A stretch of DNA of 64,000 bases, taken from positions 62,001-126,000 of the forward strand of contig CAJHNH020001132.1 in the NCBI GenBank assembly GCA_905116865.2, read 5' to 3'. Below, piece after piece: positions 13,301 to 23,329 of this stretch (positions within the stretch are counted from its first letter, which is position 1; each line of letters starts with the position of its first letter). Both the position numbers and the translations under genes were made by a program. The notes under the pieces were generated by a model. The model was not told where the DNA came from and searched no databases. It saw only the letters and a list, made by a program, of their open reading frames with translations. Source of the DNA: Candidula unifasciata (taxonomy: Eukaryota; Mollusca; Gastropoda; Stylommatophora; Geomitridae).

Positions 13301-16300
13301 GTGTGCAATATAATACACTTGACTGTGTGCAATATAATACACTTGACTGTGTGCAATATAATACACTTGACTGTGTGCAATATAATACACTTGACTGTGT
13401 GCAATATAATACACTTGACTGTGTGCAATATAATACACTTGACTGTGTGCAATATAATACACTTGACTGTGTGCAATATAATACACTTGACTGTGTGCAA
13501 TATAATACACTTGACTGTGTGGAATATAATACACTTGACTGTGTGCAATATAATACACTTGACTGTGTGCAATATAATACACTTGACTGTGTGCAATATA
13601 ATACACTTGACTGTGTGCAATATAATACACTTGACTGTGTGGAATATAATACACTTGACTGTGTGCAATATAATACACTTGACTGTGTGCAATATAATAC
13701 ACTTAACTGTGTGCAATATAATACACTTGACTGTGTGCAATATAATACACTTGACTGTGTGCAATATAATACACTTGACTGTGTGGAATATAATACACTT
13801 GACTGTGTGCAATATAATACACTTGACTGTGTGCAATATAATACACTTGACTGTGTGCAATATAATACACTTGACTGTGTGGAATATAATACACTTGACT
13901 GTGTGCAATATAATACACTTGACTGTGTGCAATATAATACACTTGACTGTGTGCAATATAATACACTTGACTGTGTGCAATATAATACACTTGACTGTGT
14001 GCAATATAATACACTTGACTGTGTGCAATATAATACACTTGACTGTGTGGAATATAATACACTTGACTGTGTGGAATATAATACACTTGACTGTGTGCAA
14101 TTTAATACACTTGACTGTGTGCAATATAATACACTTGACTGTGTGCAATATAATACACTTGACTGTGTGGAATATAATACACTTGACTGTGTGGAATATA
14201 ATACACTTGACTGTGTGGAATATAATACACTTGACTGTGTGCAATTTAATACACTTGACTGTGTGCAATATAATACACTTGACTGTGTGGAATATAATAC
14301 ACTTGACTGTGTGCAATATAATACACTTGACTGTGTGCAATATAATACACTTGACTGTGTGGAATATAATACACTTTACAACAAGAAACTGTTGCAAATT
14401 ATCACGAGACACTTTATTGCACATATTGCAAGATATTGTGCTGCATATGTTGCTCTTCTAACAATTACACACTGTGGTATTGGTCACATCTGTCCACTGG
14501 TCAGAGATGACTGAACTAATGTGCAAATGTAGTCTGTTCTAGTGGTCACATCTGTCCACTGGTCAAGTCTGCTCAGTTTTCTCTACCATCTTTCTTTATC
14601 GTCTGTCTGTATCATATGTCTGCATCATCTGTCTGTATCATCTGTCTTTAGCGTCTCTCTGTATCACCTGTCTGTATCATCTTTCTGTATAATCTGTCTG
14701 TATAACCTGTCTGTATCATCTTTCTGTATAATCTGTCTGTATAACCTGTCTGTATCTTCTTTCTGTATCATCTGTCTGTATAATTTGTCTGTATCATCTG
14801 TCTGTATCGTCTGTCTTTATATTCTGTCTGTATCATCTGTCTGTATCATCTTTCTGTATCGTCTGTCTGTATAATCTTTCTGTATCGTTTATTGTATCGT
14901 CTTTCTGTATCATCTTTCGGCATCAACTTTTTGTATCATCTTTCTGTATCATCTGTCTGTATTGCCTATCTGTATCATCTGTCTGTATCATCTGTCTGTA
15001 TCATCTTTCTGTATCGTCTGTCTGTATAATCTTTCTGTATCGTTTATTGTATCGTCTGTCTGTATCATCTTTCTGTATCGTCTGTCTGTATAATCTTTCT
15101 GTATCGTTTATTGTATCGTCTTTCTGTATCATCTTTCGGCATCAACTTTTTGTATCATCTTTCTGTATTGCCTGTCTATATCATCTTTCTGTATCATTTT
15201 TATGTATCGCCTTTCAGTAACATCTTTCCGTATCAACTCAGATACAGATGTTTACCAGATGCCATACTGCTAAACCAACATTCTTCTGGTCTCCCTCTGC
15301 TTCTCTAGCCCCTACTTTTCTGTTGTCACAAAATGTTCTCCCATTTTAGTGTGCTCTAACAATGTGGACTCTTGTGTTTTTTTTTTCTGACACAGATACC
15401 CAGCTCTATATGTGATTGAATACAAGACAGATGTTACTCGGTGAATGTTACACTGAAAGTTACTTACATACTGATTGGTACCTTCACCTTCACTTCGGCC
15501 AACAATCTTGCCTTCAGCATTCACAATAACCAGCTTAGTGTTGGTGGCGCCCCTAGACAGAAATATATCGCAGAATCTGTATTTCTTCACCAGTTTAATA
15601 TGTACATATCTGTAAAATACTTTGTACTTCTTCACCTGTGCAATATGTACATATCTGTAACATACTTTGTACTTCTTCACCTGTGCAATATGTACATATC
15701 TGTAACATACTTTGTACTTCTTCACCAGTTCAATATGTACATATCTGTAACATACTTTGTACTTCTTCACCAGTTCAATATGTACATATCTGTAACATAC
15801 TTTGTACTTCTTCACCAGTTCAATATGTACATATCTGTAACATACTTTGTACTTCTTCACCAGTTCAATATGTACATATCTGTAACATACTTTGTACTTC
15901 TTCACCAGTTCAATATGTACATATCTGTAAAATACTTTGTACTTCTTCACCAGTTCAATTTGTACATATCTGTAAAATACTTTGTACTTCTTCACCAGTT
16001 CAATTTGTACATATCTGTAACATACTTTGTACTTCTTCACCAGTTCAATATGTACATATCTGTAACATACTTTGTACTTCTTCACCAGTTCAATATGTAC
16101 ATATCTGTAACATACTTTGTACTTCTTCACCAGTTCAATATGTACATATCTGTAACATAGCTTGTACTTCTTCACCTGTGTAATATGTACATATCTGTAA
16201 CATAGTTTGTACTTCTTCACCTGTGCAATATGTACATATCTGTAACATACTTTGTACTTCTTCACCTGTTCAATATGTACATATCTGTAACATACTTTGT

Positions 16301-19300
16301 ACTTCTTCACCTGTGCAATATGTACATATCTGTAACATACTTTGTACTTCTTCACCTGTGCAATATGTACATATCTGTAACATACTTTGTACTTCTTCAC
16401 CAGTTCAATATGTACATATCTGTAACATACTTTGTACTTCTTCACCAGTTCAATATGTACATATCTGTAACATACTTTGTACTTCTTCACCAGTTCAATA
16501 TGTACATATCTGTAACATACTTTGTACTTCTTCACCAGTTCAATATGTACATATCTGTAACATACTTTGTACTTCTTCACCAGTTCAATATGTACATATC
16601 TGTAAAATACTTTGTACTTCTTCACCAGTTCAATTTGTACATATCTGTAAAATACTTTGTACTTCTTCACCAGTTCAATATGTACATATCTGTAACATAC
16701 TTTGTACTTCTTCACCAGTTCAATATGTACATATCTGTAAAATACTTTGTACTTCTTCACCAGTTCAATTTGTACATATCTGTAAAATACTTTGTACTTC
16801 TTCACCAGTTCAATATGTACATATCTGTAACATACTTTGTACTTCTTCACCAGTTCAATATGTACATATCTGTAACATAGTTTGTACTTCTTCACCTGTG
16901 TAATATGTACATATCTGTAACATACTTTGTACTTCTTCACCAGTTCAATATGTACATATCTGTAACATAGTTTGTACTTCTTCACCTGTGTAATATGTAC
17001 ATATCTGTAACATACTTTGTACTTCTTCACCTGTGTAATATGTACATATCTGTAAAATACTTTGTACTTCTTCACCTGTGTAATATGTACATATCTGTAA
17101 CATACTTTGTACTTCTTCACCTGTGCAATATGTACATATCTGTAAAATACTTTGTACTTCTTCACCTGTGTAATATGTACATATCTGTAACATACTTTGT
17201 ACTTCTTCACCTGTGCAATATGTACATATCTGTAAAATACTTTGTACTTCTTCACCTGTGTAATATGTACATATCTGTAAAATACTTTGTACTTCTTCAC
17301 CTGTGCAATAAGTACATATCTGTAAAATACTTTGTACTTCTTCACCTGTGCAATATGTACATATCTGTAACATACTTTGTACTTCTTCACCTGTGTAATA
17401 TGTACATATCTGTAAAATACTTTGTACTTCTTCACCAGTGCAATATGTACATATCTGTAACATACTTTGTACTTCTTCACCTGTGCAATATTTACATATC
17501 TGTAAAATACTTTGTATTTCACCTGTGCAATATGTACATATCTGTAACGTACTTTGTACTTCTTCACCTGTGCAATATGTATGTTACTTAGCAACATTTG
17601 AATCCAAGAAACACCAAAAGACAAATTACAGTTTAGTCAAACATCCTAGAGTACTACAGACTAAGAACTGGAAGACACAGGTGGATTTTTTTTTTTCAGA
17701 CTTGAACTTCAAAGAAAGGTGGCTCTTACATAAATCAGTAAACTGCCTCAGAAAATGAAATATTTTGAAAGATTAAACATCAAAATGTTGTAAACACAAG
17801 AGTACTGGAAGAAGTGCAACAGTACCTGGATATCGCACCCCAGCAGCAGAGGCATAAAACAGGAAAACTAACATTTAAAACCCCCAGAAAACAAAAAACA
17901 GAAGTTATGACAACTGCAAGAACAGAACAACAAATCAAGATATGTAAAGAAAACTAACAATTCAAGCAAGCAACAGACTTTATGTATACAGGGAGTATTG
18001 TATCCAATAGAAAAAGGGAGGCAGAAATTTAAAAAAAAAAAAACAACAACAAAAACAAAACAGATGGATTAAAGCAAATAAAATCATTGGACAAATTTGC
18101 TGAACAAACCAGTAACAATTGACACTAAAAGAGTACTATCCAATATTGGATTTTCACCAACAATGTGTTATCATGTCGAACATGGATGTACTATCAGTAC
18201 AACCAGAGTGTACTATCTGTACAACCAGAATGTACTGTCTGTAAAACCAGAATGTACCATCTATACAATCATAATGTACCGTCTGTACAATCAAAATATA
18301 CCATCTGCATAATCAAAATGTCCTGTCTGTATAATCAAAATGTACTGTCTGTATAACCAGAATGTACTCTCTGTATAACTAGAGTGTACTGTCTGTAAAA
18401 CCAGAATGTACTGTCTGTATAACCAGAGTGTACAGTCTGTATAACCAGAATGTACTGTCTGTATAACCATAATGTACTCTCTGTATAACCAGAGTGTACA
18501 GTCTGTATAACCATAATGTCTCTATAACCTAAATGTACTGTCTGTATAACCAGAATGTACTGTCTCTATAACCTAAATGTATTGTCTCTATAACCTAAAT
18601 GTACTGAACCATAATGTACTGTCTGTATAAACAGAATATATTATAACCAGAATGTACTGTCTGTATAACTAGAATGTACTCTGTATAATCAAAATGTACT
18701 GTCTCTATAACCTAAATGTACTGTCTGTATAACCATAATTTACTGTCTGTATAAACAGAATATATTATAACCAGAATGTAGTGTCTGTATAACTAGAATG
18801 TACACTCTCCATATAACCAAAATGTACTGTCTCTATAACCTAAATGTATTGTCTGTATAACCAGAATGTACTGTCTCTATAACCTAAATGTATTGTCTGT
18901 ATAACCAGAATGTACTGTCTCTATAACCTAAATGTATTGTCTGTATAACCAGAATGTACTGTCTCTATAACCTAAATGTATTGTCTGTATAACCAGAATG
19001 TACTGTCTCTATAACCTAAATGTATTGTCTGTATAACCAGAATGTACTGTCTCTATAACCTAAATGTATTGTCTGTATAACCAGAATGTACTGTCTCTAT
19101 AACCTAAATGTATTGTCTGTATAACCAGAATGTATTGTCTGTATAACCAGAATGTACTGTCTCTATAACCTAAATTTATTGTCTGTATAACCAAAATGTA
19201 CTGTCTCTATAACCTAAATGTATTGTCTGTATAACCAGAATGTACTGTCTGTATAAACAGATTATATTATAACCACAATGTCTGTATAACTAGAATGTAC

Positions 19301-19972
19301 TCTCTCTCTATAACCTGAATGTACTGTCTGTATACCCAGAATGTACTGTCTGCATAAACAGAATGTGCTGTCTGTGTAAGCAGAATATACTATAACCAGA
19401 ATGTACCGCCTGAATAACCAGAATGTATTTTCTGTATAACTAAAATATCTGTCTGTATAACCAGAATGTACTGTGTAACCAAAATGTACTGTCTGTATAA
19501 AAAGAGTTTAAGTAAGTAAAGATCCCTTTTCAAGCTTTAAGGCGCACCAGGCATGTGGGAAGAGCACCCATATTTGTGTTCAGACCAAAATCGTCACTAG
19601 ATGTGTAATGTGGTAAGCATTATGCCAGCAATCTTTACTTCCCCAGGACAAACATCCTGGAACCCATTTTAGGTTCGGTCGACCTGCGACGCTCCATACC
19701 ATAATAAAAATCCATGCAGCCAGCAGTGGGTTTCGACTGCTGTATGTTGGAATTATGAGTTGGACTCGCAATGCCCAAGACACGGATGCCGCTTAACCAG
19801 AGCGTACTGTCTGTATAATCAGAATGCATTGTCTGTATAACCAGATTGTGCTGTCTGTATAACCAGAACGGACTGTCTGTATACCAATAGCGGTCATCAT
19901 TTATCTGAGAGAAACAATCACAAGTGCACTGTACCCTTCAACTCCTCCATACACGTGTGTGGTTGGAGACAT
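1235..19972 (-). CDS. NAGK: N-acetyl-D-glucosamine kinase, first six coding exons (partial)
   Basis: NAGK phosphorylates free GlcNAc to GlcNAc-6-phosphate in the cytosol, in amino-sugar salvage. Joining minus-strand exons 19935-19972, 15468-15552, 7839-7937, 3998-4139, 3285-3395 and 1235-1347 gives 588 nt, exactly 196 codons in one frame. Visible ASKHA-fold motifs in order are phosphate-1 (YGGVEGGATNTK, residues 8-19), TNQYLIG, the catalytic LSGGDEE (the Asp aligns with human Asp107), the second phosphate loop LICGTGSNC, and [13 protein letters not shown]. The human protein is about 344 aa, so roughly the last 150 residues lie left of the window. The ATG at 19972 is chosen because it places YGGVEGG as in human NAGK. 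An in-frame upstream ATG at 20020 would add 16 residues. Introns are filled with minisatellites and transposon debris. Recognition rests on remembered family motifs. Confidence 0.93.
1424..1640. repeat. 31-bp AT-rich minisatellite, about 7 copies
   Basis: Repeats of a 31-bp unit built on TTTCTAAACATTCTTAATGA and TAAATAATGG. Decaying copies (TTTCTAAA...) continue to about 1780. Lies in NAGK intron 5. Confidence 0.85.
1780..2477. other. AT-rich intronic stretch
   Basis: NAGK intron 5. I see no exon, only AT-rich sequence with an A run at about 2258-2270. A short frame-broken segment at 1860-2180 looks weakly like old repeat debris but cannot be assigned. Confidence 0.4.
2478..3284. repeat. 28-bp minisatellite abutting the NAGK exon 5 donor, about 29 copies
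   Basis: Unit of 28 bp (plus strand AGACTGACATAAGTTGAGAC followed by AAAGCCCC). On the NAGK strand each unit reads TTATGTCAGTCTG..., and the terminal unit at 3260-3284 reads GTATGTCAGTTTG, which is the real 5' splice site of exon 5. The array therefore starts at intron base 1. The 28-bp unit gives open frames of up to 266 codons on the minus strand, which are not genes. Confidence 0.95.
3285..3395 (-). CDS. NAGK: NAGK coding exon 5
   Basis: 111 nt. Acceptor GATCCAG|GAGGTG, donor CCTCAG|GTATGT. Encodes [20 protein letters not shown] and, after a short stretch, [13 protein letters not shown], the most conserved block of the kinase. Its donor site is the first unit of the 28-bp minisatellite that fills intron 5. 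Confidence 0.95.
3735..3935 (-). mobile_element. LINE 3' fragment (post-RNase H tail)
   Basis: Minus-strand translation gives [21 protein letters not shown] and, across a stop, [16 protein letters not shown]. It matches by eye the tails at 31867-32100 (plus) and 59940-60120 (minus), with shared TRL.DN..S.TLT.L.D.GVK. It sits in the 602-bp NAGK intron 4. Confidence 0.65.
3998..4139 (-). CDS. NAGK: NAGK coding exon 4
   Basis: 142 nt. Acceptor GTATCCAG|GGCATG, donor ACAG|GTTAGT. Starts [13 protein letters not shown], carrying the catalytic Asp, and runs through [14 protein letters not shown] to SALASALPT. The conserved Asp of the human TTDAAGS loop is present here as GSDTRSA. Confidence 0.94.
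4225..5132. repeat. 43-bp minisatellite, about 21 copies
   Basis: Unit contains ACACAACATCACATTTCAGG and GAACAAACACTTGATATCTG. Copies vary (CATTGCAGG, CATTACAGG, AAATGGTATC). NAGK intron 3, on the acceptor side of exon 4. Confidence 0.95.
5205..5790. repeat. 41-bp minisatellite, about 12 copies
   Basis: Unit contains GATTTAGGCTGGCATCTGAC and GTGTGGTAAGAAAATGAGAA. It is interrupted by a retroposed fragment at 5288-5385 and ends at a LINE insertion. The array at 6185-7785 is built on a related unit (GATTTAGACTGATGTCTAAC), so both probably descend from one array split by the LINE. Confidence 0.92.
5288..5385 (-). mobile_element. short retroposon 3' end with (TTCG)n tail
   Basis: On the minus strand it ends ...GAAAATAAAGTTTGTTTG followed by TTCG repeats, that is, an AATAAA-like signal plus a short-repeat tail. 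It is flanked by minisatellite sequence (GTAAGAAG near both ends, a possible short target duplication). It looks like a severely 5'-truncated LINE or SINE insertion. Family unknown. Confidence 0.6.
5790..6175 (+). mobile_element. LINE 3' end fragment inserted in a minisatellite
   Basis: The open frame 5822-6133 encodes a typical C-terminal tail of non-LTR reverse transcriptases: [39 protein letters not shown] and LEWNKARN...DRDVWRSL. Only about 100 residues remain, so it is strongly 5' truncated. It ends in GAGGAGCGACTAAGTAAGT, an AAGT-type tail. It is flanked by GTCTAAAGCATG (5778-5789) and GTCTACAGCATG (6176-6187), a 12-bp target duplication with one mismatch. Not a host gene. Confidence 0.85.
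6185..7785. repeat. 42-bp minisatellite, about 38 copies
   Basis: Unit contains TTTAGACTGATGTCTAACAG and TGTGGTGAGAAGATGAAGCA. Sub-variants are locally clustered: GAAGGTGGGG at the left, GATAAAGCAGATTTAAAC at 7150-7430, and a shorter TAACTGTGG form at 7470-7710. This indicates repeated local block duplication. NAGK intron 3, ending about 55 bp from the exon 3 donor. Confidence 0.95.
7839..7937 (-). CDS. NAGK: NAGK coding exon 3
   Basis: 99 nt, 33 codons, phase 0 at both ends. Acceptor CTTTCAG|TTGATC, donor GGGCTG|GTAGGT. Encodes [18 protein letters not shown] and then [15 protein letters not shown], corresponding to the helix after STNHW in human NAGK. It is bracketed by two unrelated minisatellites (6185-7785 and 8030-9172). 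Confidence 0.9.
8030..9172. repeat. 42/47-bp minisatellite, about 26 copies
   Basis: Unit contains TTCACAATCACCAAGGACAG and GCCACACACAACTGGTGCTG. A 5-bp internal GGACA duplication produces 47-bp variants interspersed with 42-bp ones. NAGK intron 2, starting about 90 bp upstream of the exon 3 acceptor. Multiple open frames on both strands are artefacts. Confidence 0.95.
9173..9540 (-). mobile_element. LINE fragment: RNase H C-terminus and tail (frameshifted)
   Basis: Minus-strand frames give [20 protein letters not shown], the terminal H..N..AD.LA block of LINE RNase H domains. After a frameshift come [19 protein letters not shown] and [14 protein letters not shown], the cysteine-containing tail typical of RNase-H-bearing LINEs. 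Both ends are truncated and it interrupts the end of the 42/47-bp array. Confidence 0.75.
9541..10289. other. intronic stretch with an unassigned minus-strand frame
   Basis: A 113-codon minus-strand frame (9683-10024) contains [20 protein letters not shown] and a [12 protein letters not shown] cluster. I do not recognise it. Its position between LINE and SINE debris suggests part of another interspersed element. No splice signals or NAGK similarity were found. Confidence 0.35.
10290..10475 (+). mobile_element. SINE family 1 body
   Basis: Contains the family palindrome ACCAGGAAAAATCCTGG followed by GAAAGTAAATGCAGCTGG, CACATCACCCACTGAGGG and TTGGTCTA. This order also occurs at 418-560 and, inverted, at 19530-19690. 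No clear tRNA head is visible, so it is probably 5' truncated. Confidence 0.65.
10530..14376. repeat. 24-bp satellite array, about 160 copies
   Basis: A very regular array of the unit GACTGTGTGCAATATAATAC+ACTT. Variation is almost limited to two positions, GTGCAATATA versus GTGGAATATA, and GCAATATA versus GCAATTTA, with rare singletons. Because 24 is divisible by three and the unit has no stop in several frames, open frames of over 1,300 codons exist on both strands. These are artefacts, with no codon bias and no start context. NAGK intron 2. Confidence 0.98.
14580..15235. repeat. 15-bp pyrimidine-rich minisatellite
   Basis: Degenerate copies of TCTGTCTGTATCATC (with TTTCTGTATCGTC and similar variants) fill the interval, about 43 units. 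Blocks such as CTTTCTGTATCGTTTATTG recur at about 14875, 15030 and 15095, showing secondary block duplication. NAGK intron 2. Confidence 0.9.
15468..15552 (-). CDS. NAGK: NAGK coding exon 2
   Basis: 85 nt. Acceptor CTGTCTAG|GGGCGCC, donor CAGTAT|GTAAGT. It completes the Gly codon of exon 1 and encodes [18 protein letters not shown] and then [10 protein letters not shown], which align with the first beta strands and phosphate-binding loop of the human enzyme. A 45-bp minisatellite begins about 30 bp upstream of its acceptor. Confidence 0.92.
15583..17580. repeat. 45-bp minisatellite, about 44 copies
   Basis: Unit contains TGTACATATCTGTAACATAC and TTTGTACTTCTTCACCAGTT. Variants (CCTGTGCAATA, CCTGTGTAATA, AAAATAC) are in blocks. 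The 770-codon minus-strand frame running through it enters NAGK exon 2, but only 15468-15552 of that frame is genuine coding sequence. NAGK intron 1, starting about 30 bp upstream of the exon 2 acceptor. Confidence 0.97.
17581..18180. other. A-rich intronic stretch, no gene seen
   Basis: NAGK intron 1. A-rich on the plus strand with short A runs (18031-18043). No exon, structural RNA or recognisable transposon seen. Confidence 0.5.
18190..19880. repeat. 22-bp minisatellite, highly variable
   Basis: Units of about 22 bp based on ACTGTCTGTATAACCAGAAT. In the middle (18830-19210) a two-unit composite alternating TCTCTATAACCTAAATGT with TCTGTATAACCAGAATGT makes a 44-bp higher-order repeat. A SINE at about 19530-19800 separates the last units (19797-19880). 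NAGK intron 1. Confidence 0.93.
19530..19800 (-). mobile_element. SINE family 1, with tRNA-like head, inside the 22-bp array
   Basis: Read on the minus strand from 19800, a tRNA-like head (GGTTAAGCGGCATCCGTGTC ... GCGAGTCCAACTC as degenerate A and B boxes) is followed by CCAGGATGTTTGTCCTGG, GGAAGTAAAGATTGCTGG and TACCACATTA. These correspond to the bodies at 418-560 and 10311-10470. The 22-bp array resumes on its far side, so it inserted into an existing array. Confidence 0.7.
19935..19972 (-). CDS. NAGK: NAGK coding exon 1
   Basis: Encodes [12 protein letters not shown] plus two bases of the next Gly codon, and ends at GAAGG|GTACAG. An acceptor-like TATCCAG|GTCAC lies 5' of the ATG (exon would begin at 20001), so this may be the second transcribed exon with a 5' UTR exon further upstream. 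Alternatively translation could start at the in-frame ATG at 20020 (MYFCYPGHK...). Confidence 0.85.
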
Positions 19973-20224
19973 GGCTTCACTGTCAGTGACCAGCTTGTGA
20001 CCTGGATAGCAGAAATACATACAAGGATGAGATAAACAAATAAATTGTAGCAATATCTATTACACAATTTTTGTTTTGTTCACATTGCTTGACATGTATG
20101 TCACAAAGTTTTATATATGTTACAATTTCAAATATTTTTTTAAAGATATGATACTTCTTTAAATATTTGTCAAATATGCTGCTTCTCTGGATATTTTAAA
20201 TAAACAGAAAATAAACTGAAATAG

Positions 20225-21785
20225 TGAAACGTAAAGATCTTGTTAGTTAGTTCCTATCTACTTGGATATATTGGTAATGCAGTACTAAAACAACAACCAT
20301 AAATTATCTTGTTAGATACGCTGGTAATGTAACACTAAAACTACAACCATAAATTATCTTGTTAGATAGACTGGTAATGTAACACTAAAACTACAACCAT
20401 AAATTATCTTGTTAGATACGCTGGTAATGCAGCACTAAAACTGCAACCATAAATTATCTTGTTAGATAGACTGGTAATGTAACACTAAAACTGCAACCAT
20501 AAATTATCTTGTTAGACTGGTAATGTAACACTAAAACTACAACCATAAATTATCTTGTTAGATACGCTGGTAATGCAGCACTAAAACTACAACCATAAAT
20601 TATCTTGTTAGATAGACTGGTAATCTAGCACTAAAGCTACTAACATAAATTATTTAGTTAGATAGACTGGCAATGTAGCACTAAAGCTACAACTATAAAT
20701 TATCTTGTAAGATAGACTAATGTAGCACTAAGGCTACAACCATAAATTATCTTGTTAGATACGCTGGTAATGTAGCACTAAAACTACAACCATAAATTAT
20801 CTTGTTAGATACGCTGGTAATGTAGCACTAAAACTACAACCATAAATTATCTTGTTAGATACGCTGGTAATGTAGCACTAAAACTACAACCATAAATTAT
20901 CTTGTTAGATACGCTGGTAATGTAGCACTAAAACTACACCTATAAATATCTTGTTAGATAGACTGTTAATGCAGTACTAAAACTACAACCATAAATTATC
21001 TTGTTAGATTGACTGGTAATGTAGCACTAAAGCTACAACCATAAATTATCTTGTTAGATTGACTGGTAATGTAGCACTAAAGCTACAACCATAAATTATC
21101 TTGTTAGATTGACTGGTAATGTAGCACTAAAGCTACAACCATAAATTATCTTGTTAGATAGACTGGTAATCTAGCACTAAAACTACAACCATAAATTATC
21201 TTGTTAGATACGCTGGTAATGCAGCACTAAAACTACAACCATAAATTATCTTGTTAGATACGCTGGTAATGTAACACTAAAACTACAACCATAAATTATC
21301 TTGTTAGATATGCTGGTAATGCAGCACTAAAACTACAACCATAAATTATCTTGTTAGATAGACTGGTAATCTAGCACTAAAGCTACTAACATAAATTATC
21401 TTGTTAGATACGCTGGTAATGCAGCACTAAAACTACAACCATAAATTATCTTGTTAGATAGACTGGCAATGTAGCACTAAAGCTACAACTATAAATTATC
21501 TTGTAAGATAGACTAATGTAGCACTAAGGCTACAACCATAAATTATCTTGTTAGGTAAACTGGTAATGTAGCACTAAAACTACACCTATAAATATCTTGT
21601 TAGATAGACTGGTAATCCACACTAAAACTACAACCATAAATTATCTTGTTAGATTGACTGGTAATGTAGCACTAAAGCTACAACCATAAATTATCTTGGT
21701 AGATAGACTAATGTAGCACTAAGGCTACAACCATAAATTATCTTATTAGATAGACTGGTAATCCACACTAAAACTACAACCATAC
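20225..21785. repeat. 50-bp minisatellite, about 31 copies
   Basis: Unit contains ATAAATTATCTTGTTAGATA and CTGGTAATGTAGCACTAAAA. Variant blocks recur (GATACGC, GATAGAC, GATTGAC), and about 170 bp around 20600-20740 is closely repeated at 21370-21530. Upstream of the first known NAGK exon. Confidence 0.95.
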
Positions 21786-21792
21786 CTTAATA

Positions 21793-22954
21793 CAGTGGTA
21801 TCTCGGATCATAAATGCCTCTAGTCATTAACAATCGGCCTACAAATGCAATTTTCCAACAAATTTGCACTTAACCTGTGAACAATGCCCCAGTGTATGAA
21901 TACACAAACATGGCGGTGGTGCCATGTTTTTGACTAAAGAACAGCATCAGTTGTATTCAGGTTTGCTAGCTGCAAACATTGTTGATCATTGAGTTGTTCA
22001 TAAAACCCTTTTTTTTTTGGTGTGTGTGCATTAAATTAACTCTCATTATAGCCCAAAAGAAAGGTAAAGAGTTAGTAATAGTGGTGTAAAGACGCCTAAG
22101 AAAATTACAGGAGAAACAAAGAAGAAAATAATACAGGTGAATGGATTAACTCTTTAAGGCCTAAGCAACGGTGTGAGCGCTGTTTGAGAAGTTTTGTTTT
22201 GCCCAAACGACGCTGTCATCGTCGATCGTGTGTCCCATAAATTTTGCTTCGCTCGCCTCCGTACTAGTTTTGAATGTTCGGAGGTACGATTAAACTATTC
22301 AGGGAAAGTCACTCTGCTGACATCTTTTTAGTTTCATTTCCTAGCCTAAACCGCACGTGCATAATTTGACAGCGAAATATTTTTCAACAGGGCATTTTTA
22401 AAGTCCGTTTTTGAGTGCCATGAATACCAATGTTCCAACCACAAATACAGGTCGCAGAATGTGTCTTTTTGCGGCCGAAGGTCTGAAATAGTTTTTTAAT
22501 CAGATGTTTTTAATTCTGATAATGGTAATGAAAATTTAGATTTTTTGGAAAGTGATTCAGACAGGACATTTTCACCAGCGAAGCTGAGAGATCAGCTGTT
22601 CTGAATCTAGCGATTCTGATGAATTTATTACACAGACAATGTCCCATGGCTACCATATTTATGGTGTAAAAGAAGGAAAGTGCTCTAAACAAAGAGATTG
22701 TACTTTACTATGGCTAAGCTACATTGAAATCATCGCAGCTACAGTCTGTAAATAACTTTACAAAGCCCCCCCCCCCCCCCCCCCCCCCCACCCCTCGCCT
22801 GCCATTTTTGTTAAGGGAAATTAATGTGGGCCAAGTCTGTCAAAATTCAAGGGCCTGAAAGAGTTAATGGAAAATAATTGGTTTTGTTAGCGAACTTTTC
22901 GGTTCTCGACGGGAGTCAAAGAACAAATTAAGTCAGTGTCCCAAGGTACCACTG
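21793..22954. mobile_element. pogo/Tigger-like (Tc1-mariner) DNA transposon relic
   Basis: Terminal inverted repeats CAGTGGTATCTCGG (left) and, reverse complemented, CAGTGGTACCTTGG (right) match the CAGTGGTACCTCGG type of pogo/Tigger elements. A TA precedes the left end. The right flank reads TG, so the TA duplication is decayed. After removing the nested element only about 440 bp remain. A fragment VKTPKKITGETKKKIIQVN near 22090 resembles a transposase DNA-binding N-terminus. Confidence 0.75.
22150..22863 (+). mobile_element. piggyBac-like element nested in the Tigger relic
   Basis: Flanked on both sides by TTAA (22146-22149 and 22864-22867), the piggyBac target site. Ends are inverted: CTCTTTAAGGCC on the left and CTCTTTCAGGCC on the reversed right. 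Inside, an acidic frame at about 22500-22600 (SDNGNENLDFLESDSD) resembles the N-terminus of piggyBac transposases and is followed by stops. At 714 bp it is a non-autonomous or internally deleted copy. It contains a C run at about 22768-22790. Confidence 0.75.
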
Positions 22955-23325
22955 TGACTATATCGTACTTGAGTGTAGTATTTCATATGATATTATCCCT
23001 CTTACATATTTTATCACATCTAGTGACTCTTGCATATGATATCTGATACTTTATATTACATAAATGTTCTCTGTCGTTAAGTTATAAATGAAAAGTGGTG
23101 TACACGGCAGAAGCAGACCTGGGAGTGCTAGACGGCACAAGTTGTGGGTCCCACCAGTTGTCTTGGGGCTAAGACACGTCTGCAGTTATCACAGGGTGGG
23201 GGCGGTCCCGGAAACAACACAAATAGTAACACAGGTCATGTGATCGGCACGCTGTAAATCTTGGCTTGGATTTAACTTTTGGTCCTCGCTTTTGTCGGCG
23301 TTTCTTGCTTAGGCATTGGAAAGCC
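22955..23325. other. intergenic stretch, no feature recognised
   Basis: AT-rich at first, then GC-richer from 23100. No exon, RNA gene or definite repeat seen. The GC-richer part may be an unrecognised front portion of the SINE that follows. Confidence 0.4.
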
Positions 23326-23329
23326 ATTC

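Noticed and set aside
10420..14514. Three open frames of over 1,300 codons on both strands
   Set aside because: They are produced by a stop-free 24-bp unit divisible by three, run in several frames at once, and show no domain or codon preference.
15312..17624. 770-codon minus-strand frame read as a [12 protein letters not shown] repeat protein
   Set aside because: It is the 45-bp minisatellite. Only 15468-15552 is a genuine NAGK exon, with proper splice sites on both sides.
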